Origin: Colwellia sp. PAMC 21821
Lineage (GTDB): Bacteria; Pseudomonadota; Gammaproteobacteria; Enterobacterales; Alteromonadaceae
Assembly: GCF_002077175.1 (NCBI RefSeq)
Contig: NZ_CP014943.1
Location: 124,001-188,000, forward strand
DNA length: 64,000 bases
Direction of reading: 5' to 3'
Below are positions 8,269 to 17,436 of this stretch, one piece after another. The position numbers and the translations under genes are program-made. A model generated the notes under the pieces. The model did not search any database and had not been told where the DNA came from. It was given only the letters and a program-made list of their open reading frames with translations. Position 1 is the stretch's first letter. Every line of letters starts with the position of its first letter.

Positions 8269-9834
8269 ATGCTAAAAGAAATTAATCTGTTGCATCAACA
8301 AGCACAAACTCATTTAAATAAAGGCGAATATAAACAAGCTCATCATTGTTTAATTCAAATACTGCAACAAGATAAATACTTTGCAGATGGCTACTTTTTG
8401 CTCGCCATGATTGCCATTGCACATCATAACCTTGATAAAAGTATCGCCTTAATCAAACAAGCGTCAGTGCTTAGTCCTGAAAATAGTGAGTATTATGCCC
8501 ATTTAGCCAAAGCACATGTTTTACAAAATGATCATGTAGAAGCAAAAAAACAAGCCGACATTGCTCAAGACCTAAAACCTACATCTGCCTTAACATGGGA
8601 TACCATCGGTGGTGTATATAGCAAAGTAGGCCTACATAAGTTAGCTGCACAATGTTTTGAAAGTGCAGTAGAAAAAGATAATACAAATGCCGAATACTTT
8701 TTTAACTTAGGTGCATCACAAAAATTTATTGGCAATTTTGCCTTAGCTCGAAAAAGCTATAACCAATGTATTGCCCTAGCACCAGCGCATTGTAAAGCGC
8801 ATGCCGCATTAACAAGCTTAGGCGACATATCTCAAAGCAATAACCATATCACCACGTTAAAAGCGTTAAATGCAACCACACTAAACTCTGACGACTCACT
8901 CTATATTGGTCATGCATTGGCGCGAGAATTCGAAGCATTAAAAGACTATCAGTCTGCTTTTGAATACTTACAACGGGCAAAAAATAAAAAACTCACAGAG
9001 TTGAATTATTCGATAAACAGCGACAAGGCAATGTTTAGTGCAATAAAGCAATATTTTGAAAAGCCGAACCTTAATCAATCAGGCTTTGGCTCAGACGAAG
9101 CTATATTTGTAGTTGGTATGCCAAGAACAGGCACCACATTAGTTGAACGTATATTATCGCAACACAGCGATGTAACTAGCGCGGGCGAATTGCAGCACTT
9201 TGGCTTATTGCTTAAAACACTGTCAAACAGCACAACAAATAGAGTTATTGATGCTGAAACGGTACAAACCGCAAAGGGCATAGACTTTGTTGAATTAGGT
9301 AAACGCTATATAGCAAGCACGCGCACAGTCACCGGAAACACGGCTAAATTTGTGGATAAAATGCCATTAAATGTTTTATATGCTGGCTTTATATTGCAAG
9401 CCTTACCCAAAGCAAAAATAGTTTGTTTAGACCGTAATCCTCTCGATACCATTGTCAGTAACTTCAGACAATTATTTGCGGTAAATTACTCCTATTATAA
9501 TTATGCTTACGAACTGACTACTACGGCCGAGTTCTACTTGCTATTTAAAGATTTAATGCAGACATGGCTACAATTATATCCTGACAATTTTTATATCGTT
9601 AATTACGAAAAACTGGTTAACGATCCCGAAACCGAAGCCAAAAAACTCATTGAGTTTTGTGGTTTGTCATGGCAAGAGGCTTGTTTAGAAATCAACAAAA
9701 ATACGGCGCCGGTTGCTACAGCAAGTGCTGTTCAGGTGCGAAGTGCTATTAACAATAAATCGATAGGTAATTGGAAAAAATACAATTTATATTTAGATGG
9801 TGTGAAAGATATTTTAGCAAATGGCAGTAATTGA
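8269..9834 (+). CDS. TPR-repeat sulfotransferase family protein
   Basis: The first 230 residues or so are tetratricopeptide repeats (for example YFLLAMIAIAHHNLDKSIALI and YFFNLGASQKFIGNFALARKSY, each read in parts). From about residue 280 a sulfotransferase domain follows: VVGMPRTGTTLVERILSQH is the 5'-phosphosulfate loop, and CLDRNPLDTIVSNF carries the 3'-phosphate-binding Arg/Ser region. The enzyme would use PAPS as donor; the acceptor (protein, polysaccharide or small molecule) is not predictable. No signal peptide is seen, so it is probably cytoplasmic. Such TPR-sulfotransferases are frequent in marine Alteromonadales. It is a single gene with its own terminator. Confidence 0.88.
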   Translation: MLKEINLLHQQAQTHLNKGEYKQAHHCLIQILQQDKYFADGYFLLAMIAIAHHNLDKSIALIKQASVLSPENSEYYAHLAKAHVLQNDHVEAKKQADIAQDLKPTSALTWDTIGGVYSKVGLHKLAAQCFESAVEKDNTNAEYFFNLGASQKFIGNFALARKSYNQCIALAPAHCKAHAALTSLGDISQSNNHITTLKALNATTLNSDDSLYIGHALAREFEALKDYQSAFEYLQRAKNKKLTELNYSINSDKAMFSAIKQYFEKPNLNQSGFGSDEAIFVVGMPRTGTTLVERILSQHSDVTSAGELQHFGLLLKTLSNSTTNRVIDAETVQTAKGIDFVELGKRYIASTRTVTGNTAKFVDKMPLNVLYAGFILQALPKAKIVCLDRNPLDTIVSNFRQLFAVNYSYYNYAYELTTTAEFYLLFKDLMQTWLQLYPDNFYIVNYEKLVNDPETEAKKLIEFCGLSWQEACLEINKNTAPVATASAVQVRSAINNKSIGNWKKYNLYLDGVKDILANGSN

Positions 9835-9925
9835 GCTTGGAATAATAAAAAAATTAACGTGTGAGTACTGATAGTAAAGGTTTAGTGCTTTCTGCTATTT
9901 ATAACTTTAACCATAAAAACAACTC

Positions 9926-9955
9926 AATCACCAGCGTCCTTACTGGTGATTTTTA
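9926..9955 (+). terminator. Rho-independent terminator after the sulfotransferase gene
   Basis: AATCACCAG and CTGGTGATT form a nine-base-pair stem with an eight-base loop followed by TTT. It lies between convergent genes. Confidence 0.75.
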
Positions 9956-10004
9956 GTAAATTTATTTCAAACTATTTACGCAATTTCATGTTAAAAAACA
10001 TGAG

Positions 10005-10712
10005 TTACTTAATTAAATCATACTGTTTATTAGCCGTATAAGTTTGTAAGCCAAAATGGTTTAAATTATAGCTATAGGTCGCATTTTCATTATCAATTTG
10101 GCTTGAGTGAATACCACCAACACGACATGTACCGCTGCCACAAACTATTTGATCACTCCAACTTTTTATTGAATACACACGGCTTGCAATTGTTTTACCC
10201 TCTAACCAATCTAAAAATGGGCTCGAAACAGATAAACCACTTGCACCACAAGTTGGTGTCCATACATTCCAAGGATAAGCGCCACAGGTCCATAAACCTC
10301 GATAAGCACCAGCAACACCAACAAACGCATCTACTTTATTACTTTTACCCAACTTAATCACTTGTTGCGCAGCTAAAGTAACGCCCATTGAATGACCAAT
10401 AATATCAATTTTACCTGTGCAAGAACTGGCTATTGCGCTGTTAATTGAATTTTTAACGGGTGTTTCTTCTGCACCACTATGATTATTATAACTGGCAGAC
10501 GAACCGCCCCACGATGGTCGGAATATTTGGCTGTCGTTATAGTTTTTGGCTTTTAATAAATCATAGGTATTGTCCCAGTCAGAAGGTGTGCCAGTATTAC
10601 CGTGCACTAATACAATATTGTCTACACAAGCGGCATAAACGCTCTGTGTTGCAAAAATCAGTATCAATGAAAGTAGTATTTTAGTTTTCGCTATGGTGGA
10701 TATTATTTTCAT
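10005..10712 (-). CDS. Secreted lipase/esterase-like alpha/beta hydrolase
   Basis: A 235-residue protein with a signal peptide (hydrophobic stretch ending in SVYA before ACVDN). The alpha/beta hydrolase features are an oxyanion-side VLVHGNTG near residue 35, the nucleophile elbow IIGHSMGVTLAA, an acid in SWSDQIV, and a late histidine in LNHFGLQ. This is the layout of class 2 (LipA-like) triacylglycerol lipases. Several cysteines, in CGAYPWNVWTPTCG and CGSGTC, suggest disulfides in an exported enzyme. The substrate (lipid ester or other) is not determined by the sequence. It is transcribed towards the sulfotransferase gene and diverges from the PEP-CTERM gene. Confidence 0.82.
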   Translation of the reverse strand: MKIISTIAKTKILLSLILIFATQSVYAACVDNIVLVHGNTGTPSDWDNTYDLLKAKNYNDSQIFRPSWGGSSASYNNHSGAEETPVKNSINSAIASSCTGKIDIIGHSMGVTLAAQQVIKLGKSNKVDAFVGVAGAYRGLWTCGAYPWNVWTPTCGASGLSVSSPFLDWLEGKTIASRVYSIKSWSDQIVCGSGTCRVGGIHSSQIDNENATYSYNLNHFGLQTYTANKQYDLIK

Positions 10713-11047
10713 ATTTGCTCGCTTATTAATTATAGTTATTACGAATGTTCATTTAATGAACAAGGTTAACTGTAATAAACAAAGCGCCTAAAAGAAGTGC
10801 TACCTTAGTACTAGGCAAGTTAATTAACTTTTAATACTGGTGTTGATAACCATTCAAAAGCACATTATAAAATTTATATGTATTTTAAGTAATTAGATAA
10901 ACTGGTATTACCACTATAATTCTTTTTAAAGTTGCGTTATAATCAACCAACTTATGTAAATAAAATGTGTCGTCTTTTTTTACAGTATTGCTTTTTACTA
11001 ACAATAAAATACAAATAAAGCACTACTTTTAAAGGGCTTGCCTTAAC

Positions 11048-11063
11048 TGGCACGATACCTGCC
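11048..11063 (+). promoter_or_regulatory. Sigma-54 (RpoN) promoter upstream of the PEP-CTERM gene
   Basis: TGGCACGATACCTGCC matches the sigma-54 consensus TGGCAC-N5-TTGC with the GG and GC doublets exactly ten bases apart; only one T of TTGC is changed. Transcription would start near 11074, leaving an 80-base leader before the ATG. PEP-CTERM genes in exosortase XrtA systems are known to be served by RpoN and the PrsK/PrsR pair, so the match makes biological sense. Confidence 0.7.
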
Positions 11064-11155
11064 TACTTACATATTAAATATAATTTTTATCTCTATGTTA
11101 GATTCAGTTTTAACTAAATCTAAATAGCTGTCTTAGTAAGATAAATGGAGTTTAT

Positions 11156-12019
11156 ATGTTAAATAACATACAAAAAATAAGTTTGATCGCTGCGTTATTG
11201 GTTTCTTCTGCAGCCATGGCTAGTGTTACAACTACATACGGTCATTTTGGCGCAAATAATGGTGTTACAGACACAGGTAATAATTTCAACCAGTTTGATG
11301 TAACCTTAGGTGGTGTTGATATTAACGTATCAGCATGGTCAGATACTGGCAATATGCCAGGAGAAGATACAAGTGTAGCTGGCGATAACAAGATCGAACG
11401 TGCAGTAGATATGGATCAATACGGCAACGGTTGGTCTATACAGAATGCTGATGAGCAAAAAACTGATGGTTCTAAACTAAACTATTGCGGCTATTCACAT
11501 TCAGCTGACAATTATGGTAGTAGTTGTGAGTATCAAGATTACGATTTCTTTCTTTTAGATTTTTCAGAAGCGGTTACCCTTAATGCTGCTGGGTTTAGTT
11601 GGATATCAGCTAGTACAAGTAATACTGAAGTTAGTGTTGCAGCATTAAACTCTGGTGATTTAGCTGGTAAGACTTGGGCACAGGTTGGCTCATCAAGTCA
11701 AACTATCGCGTCTGGTTATGCCCAAATGCAATACGATAACAATTATGGGTACTATACAATGTTTGGAGACTCTGACAAAAACAAGTTAGGGAGTATTGAA
11801 AATGCTTCTTCTCGTTACTGGTTAGTCGGTGCCCTAAATGCTGCCGTATTTGGTGGAGATACAACTTGGGAAGGTAATGATGGCATAAAGTTATCTGGAA
11901 TCAAATTTACTACTAGCCAACAAGCCCCAGCAACAAGCGTACCAGAGCCTAGCTCAATTGCATTGTTTGGTTTAGCAATCGCGGGTTTATTTGCTTCTAG
12001 TCGTAAAAAGCTAAAGTAA
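11156..12019 (+). CDS. PEP-CTERM sorting domain-containing exported protein
   Basis: Preceded by TGGAG at good spacing. The 287-residue protein has a signal peptide ending in SSAAMA and a C-terminal PEP-CTERM tripartite signal: VPEPSSIALFG, a hydrophobic helix, then the basic tail SSRKKLK. Exosortase would cleave near PEP and the body would be released or attached to the outer surface or extracellular polysaccharide. The middle is acidic, rich in Asn/Gly/Ser and unrecognised; it holds a WSIQNADEQ region and two cysteines near CGYSHSADNYGSSC. A sigma-54 promoter lies upstream and a strong terminator downstream, so it is a monocistronic regulated gene. Confidence 0.9.
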   Translation: MLNNIQKISLIAALLVSSAAMASVTTTYGHFGANNGVTDTGNNFNQFDVTLGGVDINVSAWSDTGNMPGEDTSVAGDNKIERAVDMDQYGNGWSIQNADEQKTDGSKLNYCGYSHSADNYGSSCEYQDYDFFLLDFSEAVTLNAAGFSWISASTSNTEVSVAALNSGDLAGKTWAQVGSSSQTIASGYAQMQYDNNYGYYTMFGDSDKNKLGSIENASSRYWLVGALNAAVFGGDTTWEGNDGIKLSGIKFTTSQQAPATSVPEPSSIALFGLAIAGLFASSRKKLK

Positions 12020-12032
12020 TAAATATTGCATT

Positions 12033-12064
12033 AAAAAAAAGATGGCTTAGCCATCTTTTTTTTT
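12033..12064 (+). terminator. Rho-independent terminator after the PEP-CTERM gene
   Basis: An A-run, GATGGC, a TTA loop, GCCATC and a run of nine T form a very strong terminator. Confidence 0.9.
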
Positions 12065-12196
12065 GCCCAAGCTTTTTAGCTTCTAGTCTTATCATATTAA
12101 TTTAACTTATTTTCCTTTTAGATTAGGCGAGATTAAGCAATAATCACGGCAGTTAAATTAATTAAATTTTATTCACCATTTAAACATTGGATTGCT

Positions 12197-14962
12197 ATGC
12201 GTTTATTCTTAATCAGTATTCTACTTTTCTGCTCGCTAAAAGCCGCCGCTAATAATTTTGAAAAAGCCCTGACTGCTTTTAATAACAATAAAATTGAAGA
12301 AGCTTATATTCACTTAAAAAACGTTATGCAAGACGAGCCTGATAACCTTTCTGCGAAAGTGTTAATGGGTAAAGTATTAATGCATAAACAATATTTTGGT
12401 GATGGCATAGCGGTACTCAATGAAGCATTAGTAGAAGGCGCTGATATCAACTTATTCTTAAATGAGTTGGGCAATGCCTTGAGGATCGCTCGTGAGTATC
12501 AACAAGTAATTGATTTAGGAAAAGGTAAATCGTTAAATACCGAAAACAAACTTACATGGTATCTATTATCGGCTAACGCTTATCGTGCGCTAGACAACAT
12601 AGAGGAAACTCGTAAATATTTTAAACTTGCGCTAAGCCTAGCACCTACAAATGATCGAGCATTGGGTTCTTTCGCCGCATTCGAATTAAACCAACAAAAT
12701 TACATCGCAGCAGAAAAATTGATTGAACAGGTCATCACTTTATATCCTCAACAAAGCAGAATCTGGCATCTTAAAGGCCAGCTATACATAAGAAAAAAAG
12801 ATAATGAAAGTGCTTTAAATGCTTTCGAAACCGCCTATAACATTGATAATAACGACCCTATAGTGCAGCGTTCGTTAGCTAATGCTTACACTAATGCAGG
12901 TAGGTTTGACGAAGCTTTATTATTAGTTGATAAAATTTTAAGTAATACCCCTGACGATCCTATGGCTAAATTGCTACAAAGCGAACTATTAGCCAATACC
13001 GCTAAGTTTGATGAAGCAAAAGCAGTGCTAGCAGACATCAGCCAAAAGCTGACTTTATATACTGATGAACAAAAAAATACCAATGCAGCACTTACCTACG
13101 TCGCTGGTGCTGCAGCATATTTACAAAATGATTTTGAAGTTGCGCAAAAAGAATTAATCGCTTATTTAAGAGATGTACCACAAGATTTTGCAGCCATAGA
13201 AATGTTAGTCGACATTTATTTGCGTCAAAACCAACAAGACAAAGCGCTTGATTTACTCGAAGATAAAGAAGCATTGATTATTCAGAACTTACCATTAGCA
13301 ACAAAGCTGATAGATTTATATTTAAACAATCAGAAGGTTTATAAGGCTGAGCGACTTATAACAAGCCTTGAAGGCGAGTTTCAAAACAGTCAGGCGTTAA
13401 TACTCGCAAAAGTAAATTACTTATCAAAAATAGAACAGTTTGATAATGCGATTGCCTTACTTGAGCAACATCAGCCAAAAGAATTTAATGCTACATTTTT
13501 ACTAACGAAAGGTCTTGTTTACCGTGCCAATAAAAAAATAGTAGAGGCTAATCAAATTGCCGACTCGCTCTTAAAGGTAGAACCATTAAATTCCGATTTT
13601 TTAACATTTAAAGGTGTGTTGTTATTACAACAGCAGCAATGGAGCCCCGCGGTTAAAACATTTGAACAAGTGCTATCAATTAAACCAGGAGACTTTAATA
13701 GTCTTTTTAATATAGCCAACGCTAAAGCTGCACTCGGTGAATTGGAAGCGGCTAAAGTTATTATAACAAAGCTGTTAGAAACACAGTCAGCATTTGCTCC
13801 CTTAATTATTCTAGACGCTAAAATTGATCGAGATATGGGCAATACCGCCCTTGCCATAGATAAGCTGACTAAATTAACACGCGCGAGTAAAACTAACATC
13901 AAAGCCTCTGAAGTTTTAGCCGATATTTATATGCAACAAGGTGACTATGAATCAGCACTAAACGAATTAGACAACCTCAATAAGTTAGTGTTTTTAAACC
14001 CTCAATATATAAAACAAAAAATAGAAATATATTTAGCGATTAAAGATACAAAGCAGGCTGGAAAGCAAATCGAAATACTTGAAGGAATAGTAGAAGGTCC
14101 AAGAGAATTTTATGAAATAAGCCAATTATATTCCAGAGCTAATGAGCCTTTAAAAGCGCAAGCCGTATTAAAAACCGCACTTACATTAGCCCCTGAAAAC
14201 TTATTGATACAATTACAATTAATTAAGTTAGATATGCAATTGAATTTGCTAGAGCTAGCAAATACCAAACTTGTTTCTATTGAAAAAGCTTATGCAAACA
14301 ACCCTTATGTTTTATTAGTTCGTGGTGATTTGTTATTACAACAAAAAATGTTAACTCAGGCCAGTGAAAAATATGCAGCTGCGCTTTCATTAGATAATAA
14401 TTTTACTCAAGCATTAGTAAAATTGTACAAAATGACAACATTAGGTTTTGGTCATGAAGCATTTAAAAGTCTCACCAATGAAATTTTGACCAAAAACGAA
14501 AACTTTCATTTTATGCGTAATCTTTTAGCAGATCATTATTTAAATACTGGTGATATAGCAAACACTAAAGTGCATTATGATATTTTAAAAGAAGTAGAAG
14601 AATTACCAAATAAGCCATTGGTGTTAAATAATTTAGCAAATATCTATTTAAAAGAAGATCTGGTTTTAGCCGAAAAATATGCCCTGGAAGCATTAACACT
14701 CGATGATACATCTGCCGCTATTCTCGATACTTTCGGCTGGATTCAAGCTTTGAATGGCAAGTTTACAGAGGCTTTAACCAACCTTAGACGTGCCCACACC
14801 ATGAACTCAAATGACCCCGCCATTAACTATCATTTAGGTTATACATTACTTAAGCTTGGTAGAACTGTTGAAGCAAAAATGGAATTGAAGCGTGCGCTTG
14901 CTAGTGATATTAACTTTTACGAGCGAGATGATGCCCAAGTATTAATCGATGGTATGAAATAG
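12197..14962 (+). CDS. prsT: PEP-CTERM system TPR-repeat protein PrsT
   Basis: A 921-residue protein with a signal peptide (LISILLFCSLKAAANN) followed almost entirely by tetratricopeptide repeats, about twenty of them, up to LRRAHTMNSNDPAINYHLGYTLLKLG in segments near the end. Length and layout match PrsT, the periplasmic TPR protein of the PEP-CTERM/exosortase XrtA systems, which is thought to act in exopolysaccharide or envelope export. The call is supported by the PEP-CTERM gene 180 bases upstream. A strong terminator separates the two, so prsT has its own promoter. No exosortase gene is in the window. Confidence 0.82.
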   Translation: MRLFLISILLFCSLKAAANNFEKALTAFNNNKIEEAYIHLKNVMQDEPDNLSAKVLMGKVLMHKQYFGDGIAVLNEALVEGADINLFLNELGNALRIAREYQQVIDLGKGKSLNTENKLTWYLLSANAYRALDNIEETRKYFKLALSLAPTNDRALGSFAAFELNQQNYIAAEKLIEQVITLYPQQSRIWHLKGQLYIRKKDNESALNAFETAYNIDNNDPIVQRSLANAYTNAGRFDEALLLVDKILSNTPDDPMAKLLQSELLANTAKFDEAKAVLADISQKLTLYTDEQKNTNAALTYVAGAAAYLQNDFEVAQKELIAYLRDVPQDFAAIEMLVDIYLRQNQQDKALDLLEDKEALIIQNLPLATKLIDLYLNNQKVYKAERLITSLEGEFQNSQALILAKVNYLSKIEQFDNAIALLEQHQPKEFNATFLLTKGLVYRANKKIVEANQIADSLLKVEPLNSDFLTFKGVLLLQQQQWSPAVKTFEQVLSIKPGDFNSLFNIANAKAALGELEAAKVIITKLLETQSAFAPLIILDAKIDRDMGNTALAIDKLTKLTRASKTNIKASEVLADIYMQQGDYESALNELDNLNKLVFLNPQYIKQKIEIYLAIKDTKQAGKQIEILEGIVEGPREFYEISQLYSRANEPLKAQAVLKTALTLAPENLLIQLQLIKLDMQLNLLELANTKLVSIEKAYANNPYVLLVRGDLLLQQKMLTQASEKYAAALSLDNNFTQALVKLYKMTTLGFGHEAFKSLTNEILTKNENFHFMRNLLADHYLNTGDIANTKVHYDILKEVEELPNKPLVLNNLANIYLKEDLVLAEKYALEALTLDDTSAAILDTFGWIQALNGKFTEALTNLRRAHTMNSNDPAINYHLGYTLLKLGRTVEAKMELKRALASDINFYERDDAQVLIDGMK

Positions 14963-14987
14963 CGTATTTATCTCTGATAATAGTTTT

Positions 14988-15023
14988 AAAAAAAGCGAAG
15001 TTGTATTAACACTTCGCTTTTTT
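14988..15023 (+). terminator. Rho-independent terminator after prsT
   Basis: GCGAAGT and ACTTCGC pair across a nine-base loop, with an A-run before and TTTTTT after. Confidence 0.85.
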
Positions 15024-15469
15024 ATTTAAATAAAAAAAATTTAGCTGACTTTACGTTCGCTCTCCGAGCTATGCAATATTTTTAAAGCGCTTTAAAGCTA
15101 ATTTTAAACCAAATAAATACAATCGCATACCAATACACTCCTATTCAGTTTTATCAGCAAATAATAGGGATTAATTGCTCTTATAGCACCTCAAGTAACT
15201 GCCTAATAAGTCATGGGTGAATACCTGTCAAAATATCTTAAAACCAACACCCTCAATAACCAATCAATCATTGTTTCATCGTTATTGAAATATCTATAAA
15301 AGTATAAACTTATTAGCTGGTATTAACTGGGAGGTATTAACGGGGACACCCACGCTAAATAACAACCCTCAACATGCCTGAAATTTCAGTACAGATCCAA
15401 AACAATGAATTAATTTGATTAACTTTTACGGTTATGAATTTGCTACCCAGTTAAATCAATTTTTCATCA
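15024..15469. other. Intergenic region, no gene seen
   Basis: About 450 AT-rich bases between prsT and the convergent EamA gene. No reading frame of note was found. The string GGGGACACCCACGCTAAAT around 15342-15360 looks like sequence often found beside REP-associated or other transposase genes, and could be a scar, but no transposase is present. Confidence 0.4.
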
Positions 15470-16342
15470 TTAACTTATTTTACTTCGGTGAATTTTTTGA
15501 TTAAATTTATCATTCACCACCAAGGCTAATAAGATAATGGCAGCACCTAGCGCAAGTCGAAAAATATCGGCATCGCGGTTCCAAAAAATTACATTTACTG
15601 CAATCCCCGCAGGAATTAACAAGTTATTGGCAACCGCTAGTGTGCCTACGCTTACTTGTGTTGCGCCCTTGTTCCAAGCAAAATAGCCAATGCCCGAAGC
15701 AACCAAGCCTAAGTATGCCAAAATTGACCACTGCAGCGTGGTGGTTGGGAGTTTATCTGGGTTGCCAAGTAGCAGGTAACACGGAATAACCACCGCTAAG
15801 GCGCCAATAAAAAACCAACCAAATACCGTGCGCTGTGGTAAATCTGTGCGCTGCTTTGCCATGGTGCGTTTATAGCCAACCTGCCCTGCGGCGAAACATA
15901 AATTTGCCCCTTGAACAATTAATAAGCCTTTTAAAAAACCTTCGTCTATGCCCTGATAGCGAATGGTAATTGCGCCAATGACTGCTAATAGGGCACTGAA
16001 GATAAAGCCAATATTAATACGGCGATCAAGTAAATCATTAAGCAGCGTGATGTAGATTGGCGTCATGACGGTAAAGAGTAAAACTTCAGGTACTGAAAGG
16101 TATAAAAAAGATTGGTAATAAAAGCCATACATGATACCTAACTGAAATGCCCCGCAGACCATCAGTGCTAAAGCAACTTTTATTTCGATTTGACGTAGCT
16201 TTAAAAATGGCAAAAAAATCGCTGTAGCAAGCGCTACGCGCATCAATACCGAAAACCAAGCATCGACCTGCCCAGCAAGATATACACCAATCAAGCTAAA
16301 AGAAAACGCCCACATTAAAGTGACGGCAATAAGCAGTGGCAT
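15470..16342 (-). CDS. EamA/DMT family transporter
   Basis: A 290-residue membrane protein with about ten hydrophobic helices in two repeated halves, the drug/metabolite transporter fold. The N-terminal half begins LLIAVTLMWAFSFSLIG. The second half contains the typical QWSILAYLGLVASGIGYFAWNKG (read in parts), where EamA proteins carry their conserved YxxWxxG-like motif. The substrate is unknown: family members export amino acids, nucleosides or other metabolites. It is a single gene facing prsT; a 262-bp repeat lies upstream of it. Confidence 0.85.
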   Translation of the reverse strand: MPLLIAVTLMWAFSFSLIGVYLAGQVDAWFSVLMRVALATAIFLPFLKLRQIEIKVALALMVCGAFQLGIMYGFYYQSFLYLSVPEVLLFTVMTPIYITLLNDLLDRRINIGFIFSALLAVIGAITIRYQGIDEGFLKGLLIVQGANLCFAAGQVGYKRTMAKQRTDLPQRTVFGWFFIGALAVVIPCYLLLGNPDKLPTTTLQWSILAYLGLVASGIGYFAWNKGATQVSVGTLAVANNLLIPAGIAVNVIFWNRDADIFRLALGAAIILLALVVNDKFNQKIHRSKIS

Positions 16343-16526
16343 AAGAGCAAGTTCCAGATAGATAAAGTGCCGATGAGTTTACCGACTTCTCTAATTCGGG
16401 TAAATATAAAAGAACGGCGATACTGCGCTATTTATAGCAATAATTTATCACAAGGCGTAAATTCATTTAAACGAAGCAATATTGTCAGTAAATGCATCGC
16501 GGTTAATTAATGACGTTCTAGGCCCA

Positions 16527-16788
16527 TTATACCAATTGAAATAAATAATCGTTCATTTCAAGGCGGTTTAAATCGTCAATAACTGCGTTGTTTTCAATCA
16601 CACACGCCCGCTATTACTCGACAATTGCTCCTGCATTGTTCTACTTACGGGCATCCATGCCCTAATCAATCAAACGCCTTGCCTGCAGGGATGCAGGTAC
16701 TTATGTTTAGTCTGGAACAATAAACATGTATTCTTGAACAATTTATCCTCGCTTAAAATTGGTCAATAACTTATTACATTTGGTATAA
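16527..16788. repeat. MITE-like element with TTATACCAA terminal inverted repeats
   Basis: The left end TTATACCAATTGAAATAA and the right end, read on the other strand as TTATACCAAATGTAATAA, form imperfect terminal inverted repeats around 262 bp of non-coding DNA. The interior holds a small hairpin (CCTGCAGGGATGCAGG). Shorter relatives with the same ATACCAA ends occur at 31268, 49251 and 62763 in this window. No transposase is present, so it would need a partner elsewhere. Confidence 0.6.
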
Positions 16789-16877
16789 CACCCATTTAAT
16801 AAAAACACTTCAATATTTCCAACAGTGTTACCAAAAACTTAAGACACTACAAGTGTATTTCAGAACATTACAGGCAT

Positions 16878-16915
16878 AAAAAAACCGGAAGCTCTTTATA
16901 ATTAAGAGCTTCCGG
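16878..16915 (-). terminator. Rho-independent terminator of the secG-tRNA-Leu transcript
   Basis: CCGGAAGCTCTT and AAGAGCTTCCGG form a perfect twelve-base-pair stem with a seven-base loop, followed on the minus strand by seven T. It lies 30 bases beyond the tRNA 3' end. Confidence 0.9.
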
Positions 16916-16944
16916 CCTTTATCGGTTCTTATCGAACCTGTATT

Positions 16945-17029
16945 TGGTGCAGATGGGGGGACTCGAACCCCCACGACCTAAGTCACCAGCCCCTCAAGCT
17001 GGCGCGTCTACCAATTCCGCCACATCTGC
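16945..17029 (-). tRNA. tRNA-Leu (anticodon GAG)
   Basis: The minus strand gives an 85-nt tRNA with acceptor GCAGATG/CATCTGC and an encoded CCA end. The anticodon stem CCAGC/GCTGG holds the loop TTGAGGG, so the anticodon is GAG (reads CUC/CUU). The long variable arm and the TTCGAGTCC T-loop fit class II tRNA-Leu. It lies ten bases after secG, as leuU does in E. coli, and probably shares its transcript. Confidence 0.95.
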
Positions 17030-17039
17030 TAAAGTAGGA

Positions 17040-17435
17040 CTAGTTTGGTACGTCAGTACCTTTTTCTGCAGCTGCATCGCTTGCAGGTACATCAGCATTT
17101 TCAGCTTTCGGTACAACGTTATCACCAGGGATAGCATCTGTTGCTGGAGCAACTTGTCCAGCAGGAGCGTCAATATTATTCCACTCGTCGGTAGCTTTAA
17201 CACGATTTGCCGTTAAGTTACCTAATACTAAGCTGATGGCAAAAAATGCTATAGCTAAGTAAGTTGTCGATTTAGTTAAGAAGTTACCAGAACCACTTGA
17301 ACCAAAAATAGTGGCTGATGAACCAGCGCCGAATGATGCGCCCATATCAGCACCCTTACCTTGTTGAATTAGCACTAAACCAATTAAACATAAAGCAACG
17401 ATCAAATACACTACAATTAACACTTGATACAACAT
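17040..17435 (-). CDS. secG: Preprotein translocase subunit SecG
   Basis: Two hydrophobic helices flank the conserved cytoplasmic loop: VLIQQGKGADMGASFGAG, then SSGSGNFLTKSTTYLAI. SecG is the small accessory subunit of the SecYEG channel in the inner membrane and assists SecA-driven export. At 131 residues it is longer than E. coli SecG because of an acidic, Ala/Pro-rich tail after residue 75. The start is one base after the tpiA stop, and the tRNA-Leu gene follows within ten bases. Confidence 0.95.
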   Translation of the reverse strand: MLYQVLIVVYLIVALCLIGLVLIQQGKGADMGASFGAGSSATIFGSSGSGNFLTKSTTYLAIAFFAISLVLGNLTANRVKATDEWNNIDAPAGQVAPATDAIPGDNVVPKAENADVPASDAAAEKGTDVPN

Positions 17436-17436
17436 T

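Noticed and set aside
10103..10684. Plus-strand ORFs opposite the lipase-like gene
   Set aside because: Low-complexity His/Gln-rich translations opposite a gene with a signal peptide and catalytic triad: shadows.
15341..15362. String CGGGGACACCCACGCTAAAT resembling transposase-flanking sequence
   Set aside because: No transposase, terminal repeats or target duplication were found nearby, so no element can be defined.
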